Positions 8,610-15,908 of a DNA stretch of 29,321 nucleotides are shown piece by piece; position 1 is the stretch's first letter; each line of letters opens with the position of its first letter. The position numbers were made by a program, and so were the translations under genes. Origin of the DNA: CAWEEP01 sp963808125 (GTDB lineage Bacteria; Chloroflexota; Dormibacteria; Aeolococcales; Aeolococcaceae); contig CAWEEP010000031.1 in assembly GCA_963808125.1 (NCBI GenBank), positions 1-29,321 of the forward strand, given 5' to 3'. Below the pieces are notes generated by a model. That model did not search any database. It saw only the letters and a program-made list of their open reading frames with translations, and had not been told where the DNA came from.

Positions 8610-8615
8610 ATCATA
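8610..8615 (-). promoter_or_regulatory. Putative leaderless -10 box (TATGAT) of the DprA-like gene
   Basis: TATGAT on the minus strand is five of six to consensus and ends 8 bases before the ATG at 8601. No ribosome binding site fits in between. Confidence 0.45.
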
Positions 8616-8680
8616 GGGCGCGGGGGGAGAACTGGGGGTGACACCCGGAGGTGACCCCGGCCCGCGCGCCGCGGGACGTC

Positions 8681-9352
8681 TCAGCCGGCGGAGCCCTGGA
8701 CCCGGGCGCGGAGGCCGGAGATCAGGACGTCCAGCCCGCGGGCGAACTCGACGTCCCCGTCCCAGTCCTCGACGCGGGAATGGGTGGCGCGGAAGGCGGC
8801 GAAGTCGGGCCCGGGCAGTTCCTCGACGAGGCTGAGCATGGCGGCGCCCCGGGTCGTCTCCCCCATGCCGCCGATCTCGCACTGGACGAAGCCGAAGGTG
8901 AAGGCGAGCAGGGTCGTCCACGCCGAGGCGGCCTCGTGGGGTTCGAAACCCGCGGCGTCGAGGATGGCGAAGGCGCGGGCCGCGGCGGCCAGGCTCTCGC
9001 GCTGCGTCGGCGGCCGGGTCGCAATGAGGGGGACGAGCGCCGGATGGGCGAGGAGGACCTGGCGGAAGGCGGTGAAGCCGCGGCGGACGGCGTCCTCCCA
9101 CCCGGTCGGCGTCACCTCCGGCAGGGGCACCTCGCCCAGCACCGTCGCGACCAGCCCGTCGAGGAGGGCCGGCTTGCCCGGAAAGTGGTGGTACAGGCTC
9201 ATCGCCTCGACGCCCAGCGCGGTGCCCAGCCGGCGCATGGAGAGCGCCTCCAGGCCCTCCGCGTCCGCCAGGGCGAGGGCCGCGCCGAGGATGCGGCGCC
9301 GCGTCAGCGGCTGCCTCTCGGGCTCCTCCCGCTGCCCGGTCGAATCGGTCAC
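8681..9352 (-). CDS. TetR-family transcriptional repressor
   Basis: A 223-residue regulator with a typical N-terminal helix-turn-helix domain (LTRRRILGAALALADAEGLEALSM, then RRLGTALGVEAMSLYHHFPGKPALLDGL) and a TetR_C-like all-helical ligand domain. The start is a GTG at 9352, the nearest start before the DNA-binding domain; no good Shine-Dalgarno sequence precedes it. It is divergent from the MMPL transporter at 9501, and a perfect palindrome at 9423-9435 lies between them. The simplest model is ligand-released repression of the pump and of itself. The ligand is unknown. Confidence 0.85.
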   Translation of the reverse strand: MTDSTGQREEPERQPLTRRRILGAALALADAEGLEALSMRRLGTALGVEAMSLYHHFPGKPALLDGLVATVLGEVPLPEVTPTGWEDAVRRGFTAFRQVLLAHPALVPLIATRPPTQRESLAAAARAFAILDAAGFEPHEAASAWTTLLAFTFGFVQCEIGGMGETTRGAAMLSLVEELPGPDFAAFRATHSRVEDWDGDVEFARGLDVLISGLRARVQGSAG

Positions 9353-9422
9353 CCAGGTCCACCCCGTCCCGGGGGAGTTGCGCCCCCCGGCACGTCCGTT
9401 GTACGGTTCGGATCACCAGTAC

Positions 9423-9435
9423 CTTACACTGTAAG
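9423..9435. promoter_or_regulatory. Palindromic operator between tetR and the MMPL gene
   Basis: CTTACA-C-TGTAAG is a perfect 6-1-6 inverted repeat of the kind bound by TetR dimers (core TACACTGTA). It is one of the few AT-rich spots in the 148-bp divergent region and lies 71 bases upstream of the TetR start and 65 bases upstream of the MMPL start. A TACACT -10-like hexamer on the plus strand falls inside it, consistent with repression by occlusion. Confidence 0.55.
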
Positions 9436-9500
9436 CAGCGGCCGTGGGCGGCCGGGCGGGGAGGTGATCCCCGGCGCCGTCCGAGACAGGGGAGACCTGG

Positions 9501-11691
9501 ATGACCGGATTGGCCCGCCTCGCCACCCGCCATCCGTGGCGCCTCCTCGTCAGCTTCCTCGTCCTCACCGCCTTCGGGCTCGGCCTCTCCGGGATCGTCT
9601 CCAGCCGCCTCAACGACAGCCTCTCGCAGTACGACGACCCGACGTCGGCGAGCGCCCTGGCCCAGTCCGAGGTGCGACACGCGACCGGCGTCGACGCGGA
9701 GGAGGGCTACACCATCCTGGTGCGCCTGGGTGCCCCCGCCGATCTCGGCGCCGCGCCCCCCGCCGTGGTCACCGAGACCGTCCGCGTCCTCGCGGAGCGT
9801 CCCGAGGTCGCCGAGGTGAGCGACGCCTGGACGGCGCACGACCCGGCCATGGTCGCCAACGACGGTCTCAGCACCGTGGTGGTGGCCAGCCTTCGGCCGG
9901 TGAAGGAGGTGTCGGCGGTGCACGCCCTCCAGGCCGCAATCGACAGCGATCCGCTCCTTGCCGGCCACGTGGTCCTCGGTGGGGCGACCGCCCTCGACGC
10001 GCAGGGCAGCGACCAGAGCCTCACCGATCTCCGTCTGGCCGAGACCATCGCCATCCCCATCCTGCTGGTGCTGCTGGTCATCTTCTTCCGCAGCGTCGTC
10101 GCTGGGTTGCTGCCCCTCTTCGGCGCCCTGGTCAGCGTTGGCCTGACCACGATCGCGCTGCTCGTCGCCACCAGCCTGGGCAGCGTCTCCGTCTACGCCC
10201 TCAACTTTGTCTACGCCCTGGGCATCGGCCTCAGCATCGACTTCAGCCTGCTCATCGTCTCCCGCTACCGCGAGGAGATGAGGGCCAGCGGACCGGGTCT
10301 GGAAGCCCTCACCAGGACGCTGAACACCGCTGGGCGGACGGTGCTCTTCAGCGCGTCGACGGTGACCTGCGCGCTGGCTGCCCTCTTGCTCTTCCCCATC
10401 ACCTCGATCTCCTCGATGGGCCTCGCCGGGATGATCGTCACCATCGCCTCGGCCGTCGCCGCCGTGGTGGTGCTGCCCAGCGTCTTGGCGCTGCTCGGGC
10501 CGCGCATCGACTCGCTGTCGGTGCTGCGCCGGCGGGGTTCGGTGGACGGCGCCGACAGCGGCTGGTGGGCGAAGCTGGCCCGCACCGTGATGCACCGGCC
10601 GCTGCGGGTGGCCCTGGTCGTCGCCGTCATGCTCCTCGCGGTAGGGAGCCCGGGCCTGGGCGTCAGCTTCATCGGCTATTCCATCAAGGGCCTGCCGGCC
10701 AGCCTGCCGTCGGTGCAGGTGGACAACGTGCTGATCGCCGGCTACACCGAGCTGGGCGCGGCGCCGCTGCAGCTCATCATCACGGCGGGGCCGGCGGCGG
10801 CGCCACAGCTCGACACCTACGCCGCATCCGTCGCTCAGGTGCACGACGTCGTCGCCGTTGCCAAGCCCACCGAACTGGGGCCAAACCTCTGGGAGGTCGA
10901 CGCCACGCTAGCCGGCGGGTCGGCCGTCTCCACCAGCTCCCAGAACGCGGCCAAGGCGGTGGCACGGCTCCCCGCGCCGTTCCCCATGAAGGAGACCGGC
11001 TACACCGCCAGCTTCATCGACTTCCAGGCGAGCGTCGTCTCGCACCTGCTCGGGGCCGCCATCCTGCTCGCGGCGACGACATTGGTGATCCTCTTCATCA
11101 TGACGGCGTCGGTGGTGCTCCCCGTCAAGGCGCTGATCATGAACACGCTGACCCTGGGAGCCACGCTGGGACTCCTCGTCCTCGTCTTCCAGGACGGCTA
11201 TCTCAGCGGTTTGCTGGGCTTCCCCACCCAGGGCGCCATCAACCTCATGGTGCCGCTGCTCTCCGGGGCCCTCGCCTTCGGCCTCTCCACCGACTACGGC
11301 GTCTTCCTGCTCGCGCGCATCCGCGAGGGGTATCGGAGCGGGCTCTCCACCCGCGAGGCGGTGGCGCTGGGGCTGCAGCGCGTGGGCCGTGTGGTCACCT
11401 CCGCGGCGGTCCTCTTCTGCATCGCCGTGGGGGCGCTGGTGCTCTCCAAGACCGTGATCCTCAAGGAGATCGGCCTCGCCGGGGCGCTGGCCGTGCTCAT
11501 CGAACTCGAGCATCGTCCGGGCGCTCCTCGTCCCCTCGGTGATGGCTCTTCTCGGCCGCTGGAACTGGTGGGCCCCGCGCCCGCTGGCCACCTTGCACCG
11601 CCGACTCGGCTTCCACCGTCTGGAGCCCGGCGCCGACAGCGCCCCGGTCGCCCCCCTGGCCGACGGAGCGGGCGTCAGACCGGCGCCTTGA
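9501..11691 (+). CDS. MMPL-family (RND-type) transporter, single-base frameshift near its end
   Basis: A 729-residue membrane transporter once one base is removed. It has the two-fold MMPL layout: a first helix (WRLLVSFLVLTAFGLGL), a large outer loop, a helix block with GIGLSIDFSLLIVSRYREE near 11 o'clock of the first half, a second loop, and a second block with FGLSTDYGVFLLARIREGY. These aspartate-containing helices are the proton-relay positions of the family. At 11503-11504 the sequence reads GAACTC where GACTC restores the frame; the product then continues IVRALLVPSVMALLGRWNWW and ends at TGA 11689-11691. Family members export lipids or drugs. The divergent TetR gene probably controls it. 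The end overlaps the convergent marR stop by 17 bases. Confidence 0.88.
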
Positions 11692-12137
11692 CGGCCTGGG
11701 CCACCTTGGAGGAGATGGTGCCGAGCATCGCCGACTCCTCGGCGGTGAGGGGGTCGAAGAGGCGGCGGCGGATCTCGCCGACGTGTCCCGGCGCCGCGGC
11801 CACGAGGACGTCCCAGCCGGCGTCGGTGAGGACGGCGATGGCGCCGCGCCGGTCGGTGGGGCAGTCCTCGCGGCGCACCAGACCCCTCTCCTCGAGGCGC
11901 GCCACGGCGTGGGAGAGGCGGCTCAGCGAGTAGCTGTTCACCGCGGCCAGCTGGCTCATCCGGAGTGACCGGCCGGGGGCCTCGGAGAGCATGGCCAGGA
12001 TCATGTAGTACGCGTGGGGCATGCCCGAAGTCGCGTTCCAACTGGCGGTCGAGGGCCTCGTCGAGGCGGATGAGCATCTCGCGGAAGGTGCGCCAGGTCT
12101 GCTGCTCGTCATCGTTCAACCATCTGGGCGCGGCCAT
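11675..12137 (-). CDS. MarR-family regulator (single-base frameshift)
   Basis: The C-terminal 130 residues (PHAYYMILAMLSEAPGRSLRMSQLA, then SLSRLSHAVARLEERGLVRREDCPTDRRGAIAVLT) are a classic MarR winged helix with the DxR wing. The N-terminal helix (MAAPRWLNDDEQQTWRTFREM, followed by LIRLDEALDRQLERDFG) lies in another frame. The two join if one C is dropped from the run at 12024-12026, giving DFGMPHAYY, the expected junction. The start is the ATG at 12137. It is divergent from the VOC enzyme at 12244, with a palindromic site between. By analogy with MhqR-like regulators it may sense phenolic or quinone compounds, which is inference. Confidence 0.8.
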
Positions 12138-12154
12138 CGCCGGCAGCATAGCAC

Positions 12155-12174
12155 ATGGTTGAGGTTTCAATCAT
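12155..12174. promoter_or_regulatory. MarR-type operator between marR and the VOC gene
   Basis: ATGGTTGA, four bases, then TCAATCAT forms an 8-4-8 inverted repeat with 7 of 8 matching positions, containing the TTGA/TCAA half sites common for MarR proteins. It overlaps a plausible plus-strand promoter for the VOC gene (TTGAGG 12159-12164, 17-base spacer, TAGCCT 12182-12187) and a minus-strand extended -10 (TGC-TATGCT, about 12143-12151), so one bound dimer would block both directions. Confidence 0.5.
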
Positions 12175-12243
12175 TGTCTGCTAGCCTGGAGAGGCCGAGA
12201 GGCGGCGGACCCCGTCGCCCGGCGGATCAAGGAGCCCGGAACA

Positions 12244-12753
12244 GTGCCGATCACCCGCATGAACCACGCCGTCCTCTACGTCAGGGACGCCACCCGCACC
12301 GCTGCCTTCTACCGGGAGGTCCTGGACTTCACGGTCGTCATGCAGCTGGGCTCGCGCGCCTACTTCCTCCAGGCGCCGGGCAGCACCAACGACCACGACT
12401 TGGGCCTCTTCGAGGTGGGGGCGGGGGCCGCCGCATCCGCCGCCGGCCGCGGTTCCGTCGGCCTGTACCACATCGCCTGGGAGGTGGACACCCTGGACGA
12501 GCTGGAGCGCATCTCGGGCCGCCTGGCGGAGCGCGACGCCCTGGTGGGGGCGACCGACCACGGCACCACCAAGGCCCTCTACGCTCACGATCCCGACGGG
12601 CTCGAGTTCGAGGTCTGCTGGCTGGTCCCCGCCGCCCTGCTCACCCCGGACATGAGAGAGCGGATGGCTCCGCTCGACATCGCCACCGAGAAGGTGCGGT
12701 TCGGCGGCTCGACCCGGGGCGGCGTGGGGGTGTCCGTCCCCGCCGCGGTCTGA
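12244..12753 (+). CDS. VOC-superfamily enzyme, extradiol dioxygenase/glyoxalase-like
   Basis: A 169-residue protein with two beta-alpha-beta-beta-beta modules. Metal ligands expected for the superfamily are visible: H8 in TRMNHAVLYVRD, H76 in GLYHIAWEVD, and E123 in DPDGLEFEV. The first module contains the FYREVLDF helix typical of glyoxalase/ring-cleavage proteins. One-domain relatives include CatE-type 2,3-dioxygenases. It starts at GTG 12244. The divergent MarR gene and shared operator suggest induction by an aromatic or electrophilic compound. It lacks the Cys-rich motif of the ArsI C-As lyases, so its place beside the arsenic genes is probably coincidental. The substrate is unknown. Confidence 0.8.
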   Translation: MPITRMNHAVLYVRDATRTAAFYREVLDFTVVMQLGSRAYFLQAPGSTNDHDLGLFEVGAGAAASAAGRGSVGLYHIAWEVDTLDELERISGRLAERDALVGATDHGTTKALYAHDPDGLEFEVCWLVPAALLTPDMRERMAPLDIATEKVRFGGSTRGGVGVSVPAAV

Positions 12754-12766
12754 GCCCCCTGGGGGC
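12754..12766. terminator. Short hairpin between convergent VOC and arsR genes
   Basis: GCCCC-CTG-GGGGC starts one base after the TGA of the VOC gene and lies 15 bases before the arsR stop codon region. It is a perfect 5-bp G/C stem without a U tract, so it may be a weak bidirectional terminator or simply chance. Confidence 0.3.
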
Positions 12767-12781
12767 GGTCCGAGGACTGGC

Positions 12782-13140
12782 TCAGCGGAGGAGCGACACC
12801 ACCTCGCGGGCCGGTTCGGACATCCCGGGGTTCAATTGGTGGAAGGTCCAGATGCCCCGGCGGGTGGAGGTGATCAGGCCCGCCTCGCGAAGCTTCGCCA
12901 GGTGGTGGCTGATGGTCGGCTGACCCAGGGCGAACGCCGCCGTGAGGTCGCAGACGCAGACCGGCTCGGTCGTCTCGGCCAGCATGTGGATGATCTGCAG
13001 GCGTGTCGGGTCCCCCAGCGCCCGGAAGATGGCGGCGCACTCCTCGGCGTCGGAGTGCTCGAGGGGGGCGGCACCGGCTGGCAGCATCCCCGGGTGCGCA
13101 GCGGGATCGCGGTGGCGAGGTGGTCCGCGGCGGTGGGCAT
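12782..13140 (-). CDS. arsR: ArsR/SmtB-family arsenic-responsive repressor (probable frameshift in a C run)
   Basis: The winged helix (IFRALGDPTRLQIIHMLAET, then VCVCDLTAAFALGQPTISHHLAKLREAGLI) is typical of ArsR, and the CVCDL segment at the recognition-helix start is the As(III)-binding Cys pair of E. coli-type ArsR. An intact 101-residue frame starts at ATG 13087. However, the upstream frame from ATG 13140 encodes MPTAADHLATAIPLRTRGCC, a normal N-terminus for actinobacterial ArsR with a Cys pair. The two join if the six-base G run at 13063-13068 (+ strand) were seven. TACAAT lies 6 bases before ATG 13140, supporting that start. It is divergent from arsM and should repress both sides until As(III) binds. 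Confidence 0.85.
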
Positions 13141-13146
13141 GCCATC

Positions 13147-13152
13147 ATTGTA
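13147..13152 (-). promoter_or_regulatory. Leaderless -10 box (TACAAT) of arsR
   Basis: TACAAT on the minus strand ends 6 bases before the ATG at 13140. It overlaps a TTGT/ACAA inverted repeat (13148-13163) that could be part of the ArsR operator, giving autoregulation. Confidence 0.45.
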
Positions 13153-13156
13153 CGCA

Positions 13157-13186
13157 TTGACAACCATCGATGTGAGCCGCTATCCT
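13157..13186 (+). promoter_or_regulatory. arsM operon promoter with candidate ArsR operator
   Basis: TTGACA (13157-13162), an 18-base spacer and TATCCT (13181-13186) make the best sigma-70-like promoter in the window, about 42 bases before the arsM ATG. An 8-bp perfect palindrome CATCGATG (13165-13172) lies in the spacer, where a bound ArsR dimer would block RNA polymerase. Confidence 0.6.
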
Positions 13187-13227
13187 GCCGCCAAGAGATC
13201 GACGGGCATCGATACGAGGAGACGCTG

Positions 13228-14127
13228 ATGGGGGCCGATGTGATCGACACCACCGATGGGGACATGGTTCGGGAGGCGGTCCGCCAGCGCTACGCCTCCG
13301 CCGCCAACGCGGTGACCCGCCAGGGCGTCATCGCCGAATCGGTGCCGACGACCGACGGCTCCGCCACGGCCTGCGGTGGCGGGGCGGCGGGGTCGGGGTG
13401 CTGCGCCCCCGCCGCTCCGGCGGACGTGAGCCGAGCCCTGTACTCGGTGGCCGAGGTGGGCGAGCTGCCGCCCGCCGCCGTGCTCGCCTCTCTCGGGTGC
13501 GGCAACCCCACCGCCCTCGCCGAGCTGAAGGCCGGGGAGGTCGTCCTCGACCTCGGCTCCGGCGGCGGCATCGACGTGCTGCTCTCGGCGCGGCGGGTCG
13601 GGCCCACCGGCTTCGCGTACGGCGTGGACATGACCGACGAGATGCTGGCACTGGCGGAGCGCAACGCCGCGCAGGGAGAGGCCACCAACGTGAAGTTCCT
13701 CAAGGGGACGATCGAGAACGTCCCCCTGGACGCCGCCTCGGTGGACGTGGTCATCTCCAACTGCGTCATCAACCTGAGCGCCGACAAGGGCAGGGTCCTG
13801 CGCGAGGCCTTCCGCGTGCTGCGACCGGGCGGCCGCTTCGCCGTCTCCGACGTCGTGGTCCAGGGGCAGCTTCCCGAGGACCTCCGCCGCCAGACTGAGC
13901 TCTGGGTCGGCTGCCTCGCCGGCGCCCTGGAGGAGGAGACGTACCGCGGCCTGCTCGCCGCTGCCGGTTTCCAGGACGTCGGCCTGGAGGTGACCCGCGA
14001 CTACACGGCGGAGGACGCCGGTCAGGTGGCCGGTGCCAGCGGCGAACGGGCCCTGGCCTCCGTGCACGAGGGTGGTGGGCGGGTCGTCAGCGCCTTCGTC
14101 CGGGCCCGCAAGCCGCCGGCCGCCTGA
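13228..14127 (+). CDS. arsM: Arsenite S-adenosylmethionine methyltransferase
   Basis: ArsM methylates As(III) stepwise to mono-, di- and trimethyl species using SAM. The protein has 299 residues, with SAM motif DLGSGGGID at 108-116, VDMTDEMLALAERN at 133-146, and the three conserved arsenic-binding cysteines: C91 (SLGCGNP), C179 (ISNCVINLS) and C229 (VGCLAGAL). A Cys-rich stretch (TACGG...GSGCC, residues 48-59) near the N-terminus matches where many ArsMs carry a further Cys pair. GAGGAGA is 6 bases before the ATG at 13228. It is the first gene of a three-gene operon, with the aquaporin starting 12 bases after its stop. Confidence 0.95.
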   Translation: MGADVIDTTDGDMVREAVRQRYASAANAVTRQGVIAESVPTTDGSATACGGGAAGSGCCAPAAPADVSRALYSVAEVGELPPAAVLASLGCGNPTALAELKAGEVVLDLGSGGGIDVLLSARRVGPTGFAYGVDMTDEMLALAERNAAQGEATNVKFLKGTIENVPLDAASVDVVISNCVINLSADKGRVLREAFRVLRPGGRFAVSDVVVQGQLPEDLRRQTELWVGCLAGALEEETYRGLLAAAGFQDVGLEVTRDYTAEDAGQVAGASGERALASVHEGGGRVVSAFVRARKPPAA

Positions 14128-14139
14128 GGTGCCGGGGAG

Positions 14140-14865
14140 GTGAGGGAGGTCGCGCGGCGGGCGCTCGCCGAGTTCATCGGCACCGCCCTCCTGCTCATGG
14201 CCGTGGTGGGGTCGGGCATCGCCGCCCAGCGCTTGAGCCCCGGCGATCGCGGCGTGGAGCTGCTGGAGAACGCACTGGCGACCGGCGCCGCCCTGGCCGC
14301 CATCATCTGGTGCCTGGCACCCGTTTCCGGCGCCCACCTCAACCCGGCCGTATCGCTCGTCGACGCCGCCCTGGGCGGTCTGCGCGGGCGTCATCTGCCC
14401 GCCTACATCGCCGCCCAGCTCTGCGGCGCCGTCGCCGGCGTCGCCGTGGCCAACCTCATGTTCTCCCTGCCAGCGGTGACCGTCTCCACCCACGCGCGGT
14501 CCGGCGGCGGGCTGTGGCTGAGCGAGGTCGTCGCCACCTTCGGGCTGCTGCTGGTCATCTTCGGGCTGGTGCGCAGCCACCGTCCCTCCGCGGTTCCGGT
14601 CGCCGTCGGCGCCTACATCACCGCGGCGTACTTCTTCACCTCGTCGACCAGCTTCGCCAATCCCGCCGTGGCCGTCGCCCGCATGCTGAGCAACACCTTC
14701 TCCGGCATCAGCCCCGCATCGGTGGCCCCGTTCATCGCCGCCGAGCTGGGGGGTGCCGCCATCGCCTACCTGGCGATCCGAGCCCTCCACCCGGGGGCCG
14801 CCGCCACGCCGGCCGCCGTCGTCGTCCTCGCCACCGGGGGCGCCGCAGCCGAGGACACCGCATGA
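14140..14865 (+). CDS. Aquaglyceroporin-type channel, AqpS-like, of the arsenic operon
   Basis: A 241-residue MIP channel with six hydrophobic segments and two NPA loops: HLNPAVS (68-70) and FANPAVAVARML (174-176). The arginine that normally follows the second NPA and narrows the ar/R filter is valine (V177), as I recall for Sinorhizobium meliloti AqpS, which passes arsenite and methylated arsenicals. It starts at GTG 14140, since a TGA in the same frame at 14125 leaves no upstream choice; the G-rich Shine-Dalgarno sequence is unusually close. The stop overlaps an ATG by two bases in the ATGA manner. With no pump in the operon, it is the probable exit route for arsenic made inside the cell. 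Confidence 0.9.
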   Translation: MREVARRALAEFIGTALLLMAVVGSGIAAQRLSPGDRGVELLENALATGAALAAIIWCLAPVSGAHLNPAVSLVDAALGGLRGRHLPAYIAAQLCGAVAGVAVANLMFSLPAVTVSTHARSGGGLWLSEVVATFGLLLVIFGLVRSHRPSAVPVAVGAYITAAYFFTSSTSFANPAVAVARMLSNTFSGISPASVAPFIAAELGGAAIAYLAIRALHPGAAATPAAVVVLATGGAAAEDTA

Positions 14866-14888
14866 GCCCGTCGCAGGAGGACGCCACC

Positions 14889-15317
14889 ATGACCGCAGCC
14901 AAAACGGCGCACGTGCCCCTGGTGCTCTTCGTCTGCGTGCACAACGCCGGGCGATCGCAGATGGCGGCCGCCCTGCTCGACCATCATGCCCAGGGCAGGG
15001 TGCGCGTCCGCTCCGCGGGATCGGAGCCCGCCGACCGGCTCAACCCCGCGGTCGTCCAGGCCGTCGCCGAGGTGGGCCTGGACATCTCCCGCGAGTTCCC
15101 CAAGCCGCTCACCGGCGAGGCGGTGCAGGCCGCCGACGTCGTCATCACCATGGGCTGCGGCGACGCCTGTCCCATCTACCCGGGCAAGCGCTATCTCACC
15201 TGGGAGCTCGACGACCCGGCCGGGCAGCCTCTGGAGGTGGTGCGCCGCATCCGTGACGACATCGATTCCCGGGTGCTGGGCCTCGTCGCGGAGCTGGCGC
15301 CGGCCGAGACGCGGTAA
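14889..15317 (+). CDS. arsC: Arsenate reductase, low-molecular-weight-phosphatase type
   Basis: ArsC reduces arsenate to arsenite. The protein has 142 residues with the CX5R loop C16-VHNAG-R22, then S23, and a second Cys pair in TMGCGDACP (C90, C94), followed by YPGKRYLTWELDDPAG with the catalytic acid in the DDP segment. The Cys spacing is that of actinobacterial thiol-dependent enzymes, coupled to mycothiol or thioredoxin; which one cannot be told. AGGAGG at 14875-14880 is 8 bases before ATG 14889, so this start is preferred over the overlapping ATG at 14862. Its arsenite product feeds ArsM and the AqpS-like channel. Confidence 0.95.
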   Translation: MTAAKTAHVPLVLFVCVHNAGRSQMAAALLDHHAQGRVRVRSAGSEPADRLNPAVVQAVAEVGLDISREFPKPLTGEAVQAADVVITMGCGDACPIYPGKRYLTWELDDPAGQPLEVVRRIRDDIDSRVLGLVAELAPAETR

Positions 15318-15336
15318 CCGGCGGGCGATGCCCGGC

Positions 15337-15831
15337 TCAGCCGTTGGCGGCCACGATCTTCCCGTCGATCTTGCGCGTCAGGTCCTGGATCTGCTTGGTC
15401 AGCTCCGTGTTCTCCTGCACCAGCTTCCTCAGGATGTCGATGCTCTCCACCTCGAGTTGCTGGCCCTGCCGGGAGGCGGCGGCCACCGCCTCTCGGTGCT
15501 GCGCGTCGGCTTCGGAGAGTGACTTGTCGCGGTCGGCCTGGCGGGTCTGGGCGAGCAGGATCAGCGGCGCCGCGTAGGCCGCCTGCAGGCTGAACCCGAG
15601 GTTGAGCAGGATGAAGGGATACAGGTCGAAATGGACGACCCCGGTGGCGTTGATGACGATCCAGCAGGCGACCACCAGGGTCTGGCCGATGAGGAACTTC
15701 GGCGTGCCGAAGAAGCGGGCGAACGATTCCGCCCTGCGTCCGAACACGTCGGCGCCGAACGGCCTGGCGAGGTGCTCCCCCTCCTTGAGGAACCTCCGGT
15801 AATGGTCGGCGGGAGTGGGCGCGATCGCCAT
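15337..15831 (-). CDS. DUF1003 membrane protein
   Basis: A 164-residue protein with a soluble N-terminus, two close membrane helices (FLIGQTLVVACWIVIN, and FILLNLGFSLQAAYAAPLILL) and a long C-terminal coiled coil (ADAQHREAVAAASRQGQQLE, then DILRKLVQENTELTKQIQDL). The DxYPFILLNLxxSxQAAYAAPxILxxQ pattern is diagnostic for DUF1003. Its function is unknown. In several actinobacteria DUF1003 genes lie beside MgtE_N/CBS genes; here they are about 10 kb apart. The start is ATG 15831, preceded by GGAGGA. It is convergent with arsC, 19 bases away. Confidence 0.88.
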   Translation of the reverse strand: MAIAPTPADHYRRFLKEGEHLARPFGADVFGRRAESFARFFGTPKFLIGQTLVVACWIVINATGVVHFDLYPFILLNLGFSLQAAYAAPLILLAQTRQADRDKSLSEADAQHREAVAAASRQGQQLEVESIDILRKLVQENTELTKQIQDLTRKIDGKIVAANG

Positions 15832-15908
15832 GGTCGTCCTCCGTCGGGGAGCGTTGCGGGTTGGGAGGACGGTACCCCAGGATTCGCGGCCGGCGCTCAC
15901 GGCGGCCG

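Noticed and set aside
8340..10844. Very long open frame on the minus strand, antisense to tetR/MMPL and overlapping the DprA gene
   Set aside because: It is Asp/Glu/His/Gly-rich low-complexity translation typical of the antisense of high-GC codons, with no domain, and the opposite strand holds clear genes.
8651..11542. Long + frame overlapping tetR and the MMPL gene
   Set aside because: Arg/Pro/Gly-rich, without motifs; it is a frame shadow of the MMPL gene and the antisense of tetR.
10908..12170. A 420-residue minus-strand frame containing the MarR N-terminus
   Set aside because: Only its first ~45 residues are real; the rest is antisense to the MMPL gene, reached because of the one-base error in marR.
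12244..12753. VOC protein as an ArsI C-As lyase of the arsenic island
   Set aside because: No Cys-rich As-binding motif; it shares its control region with marR and is convergent to arsR.
13228..14865. ArsM-aquaporin fusion, as both are in the same reading frame
   Set aside because: A TGA at 14125-14127 separates them and the aquaporin has its own GTG start; domain junctions look normal.
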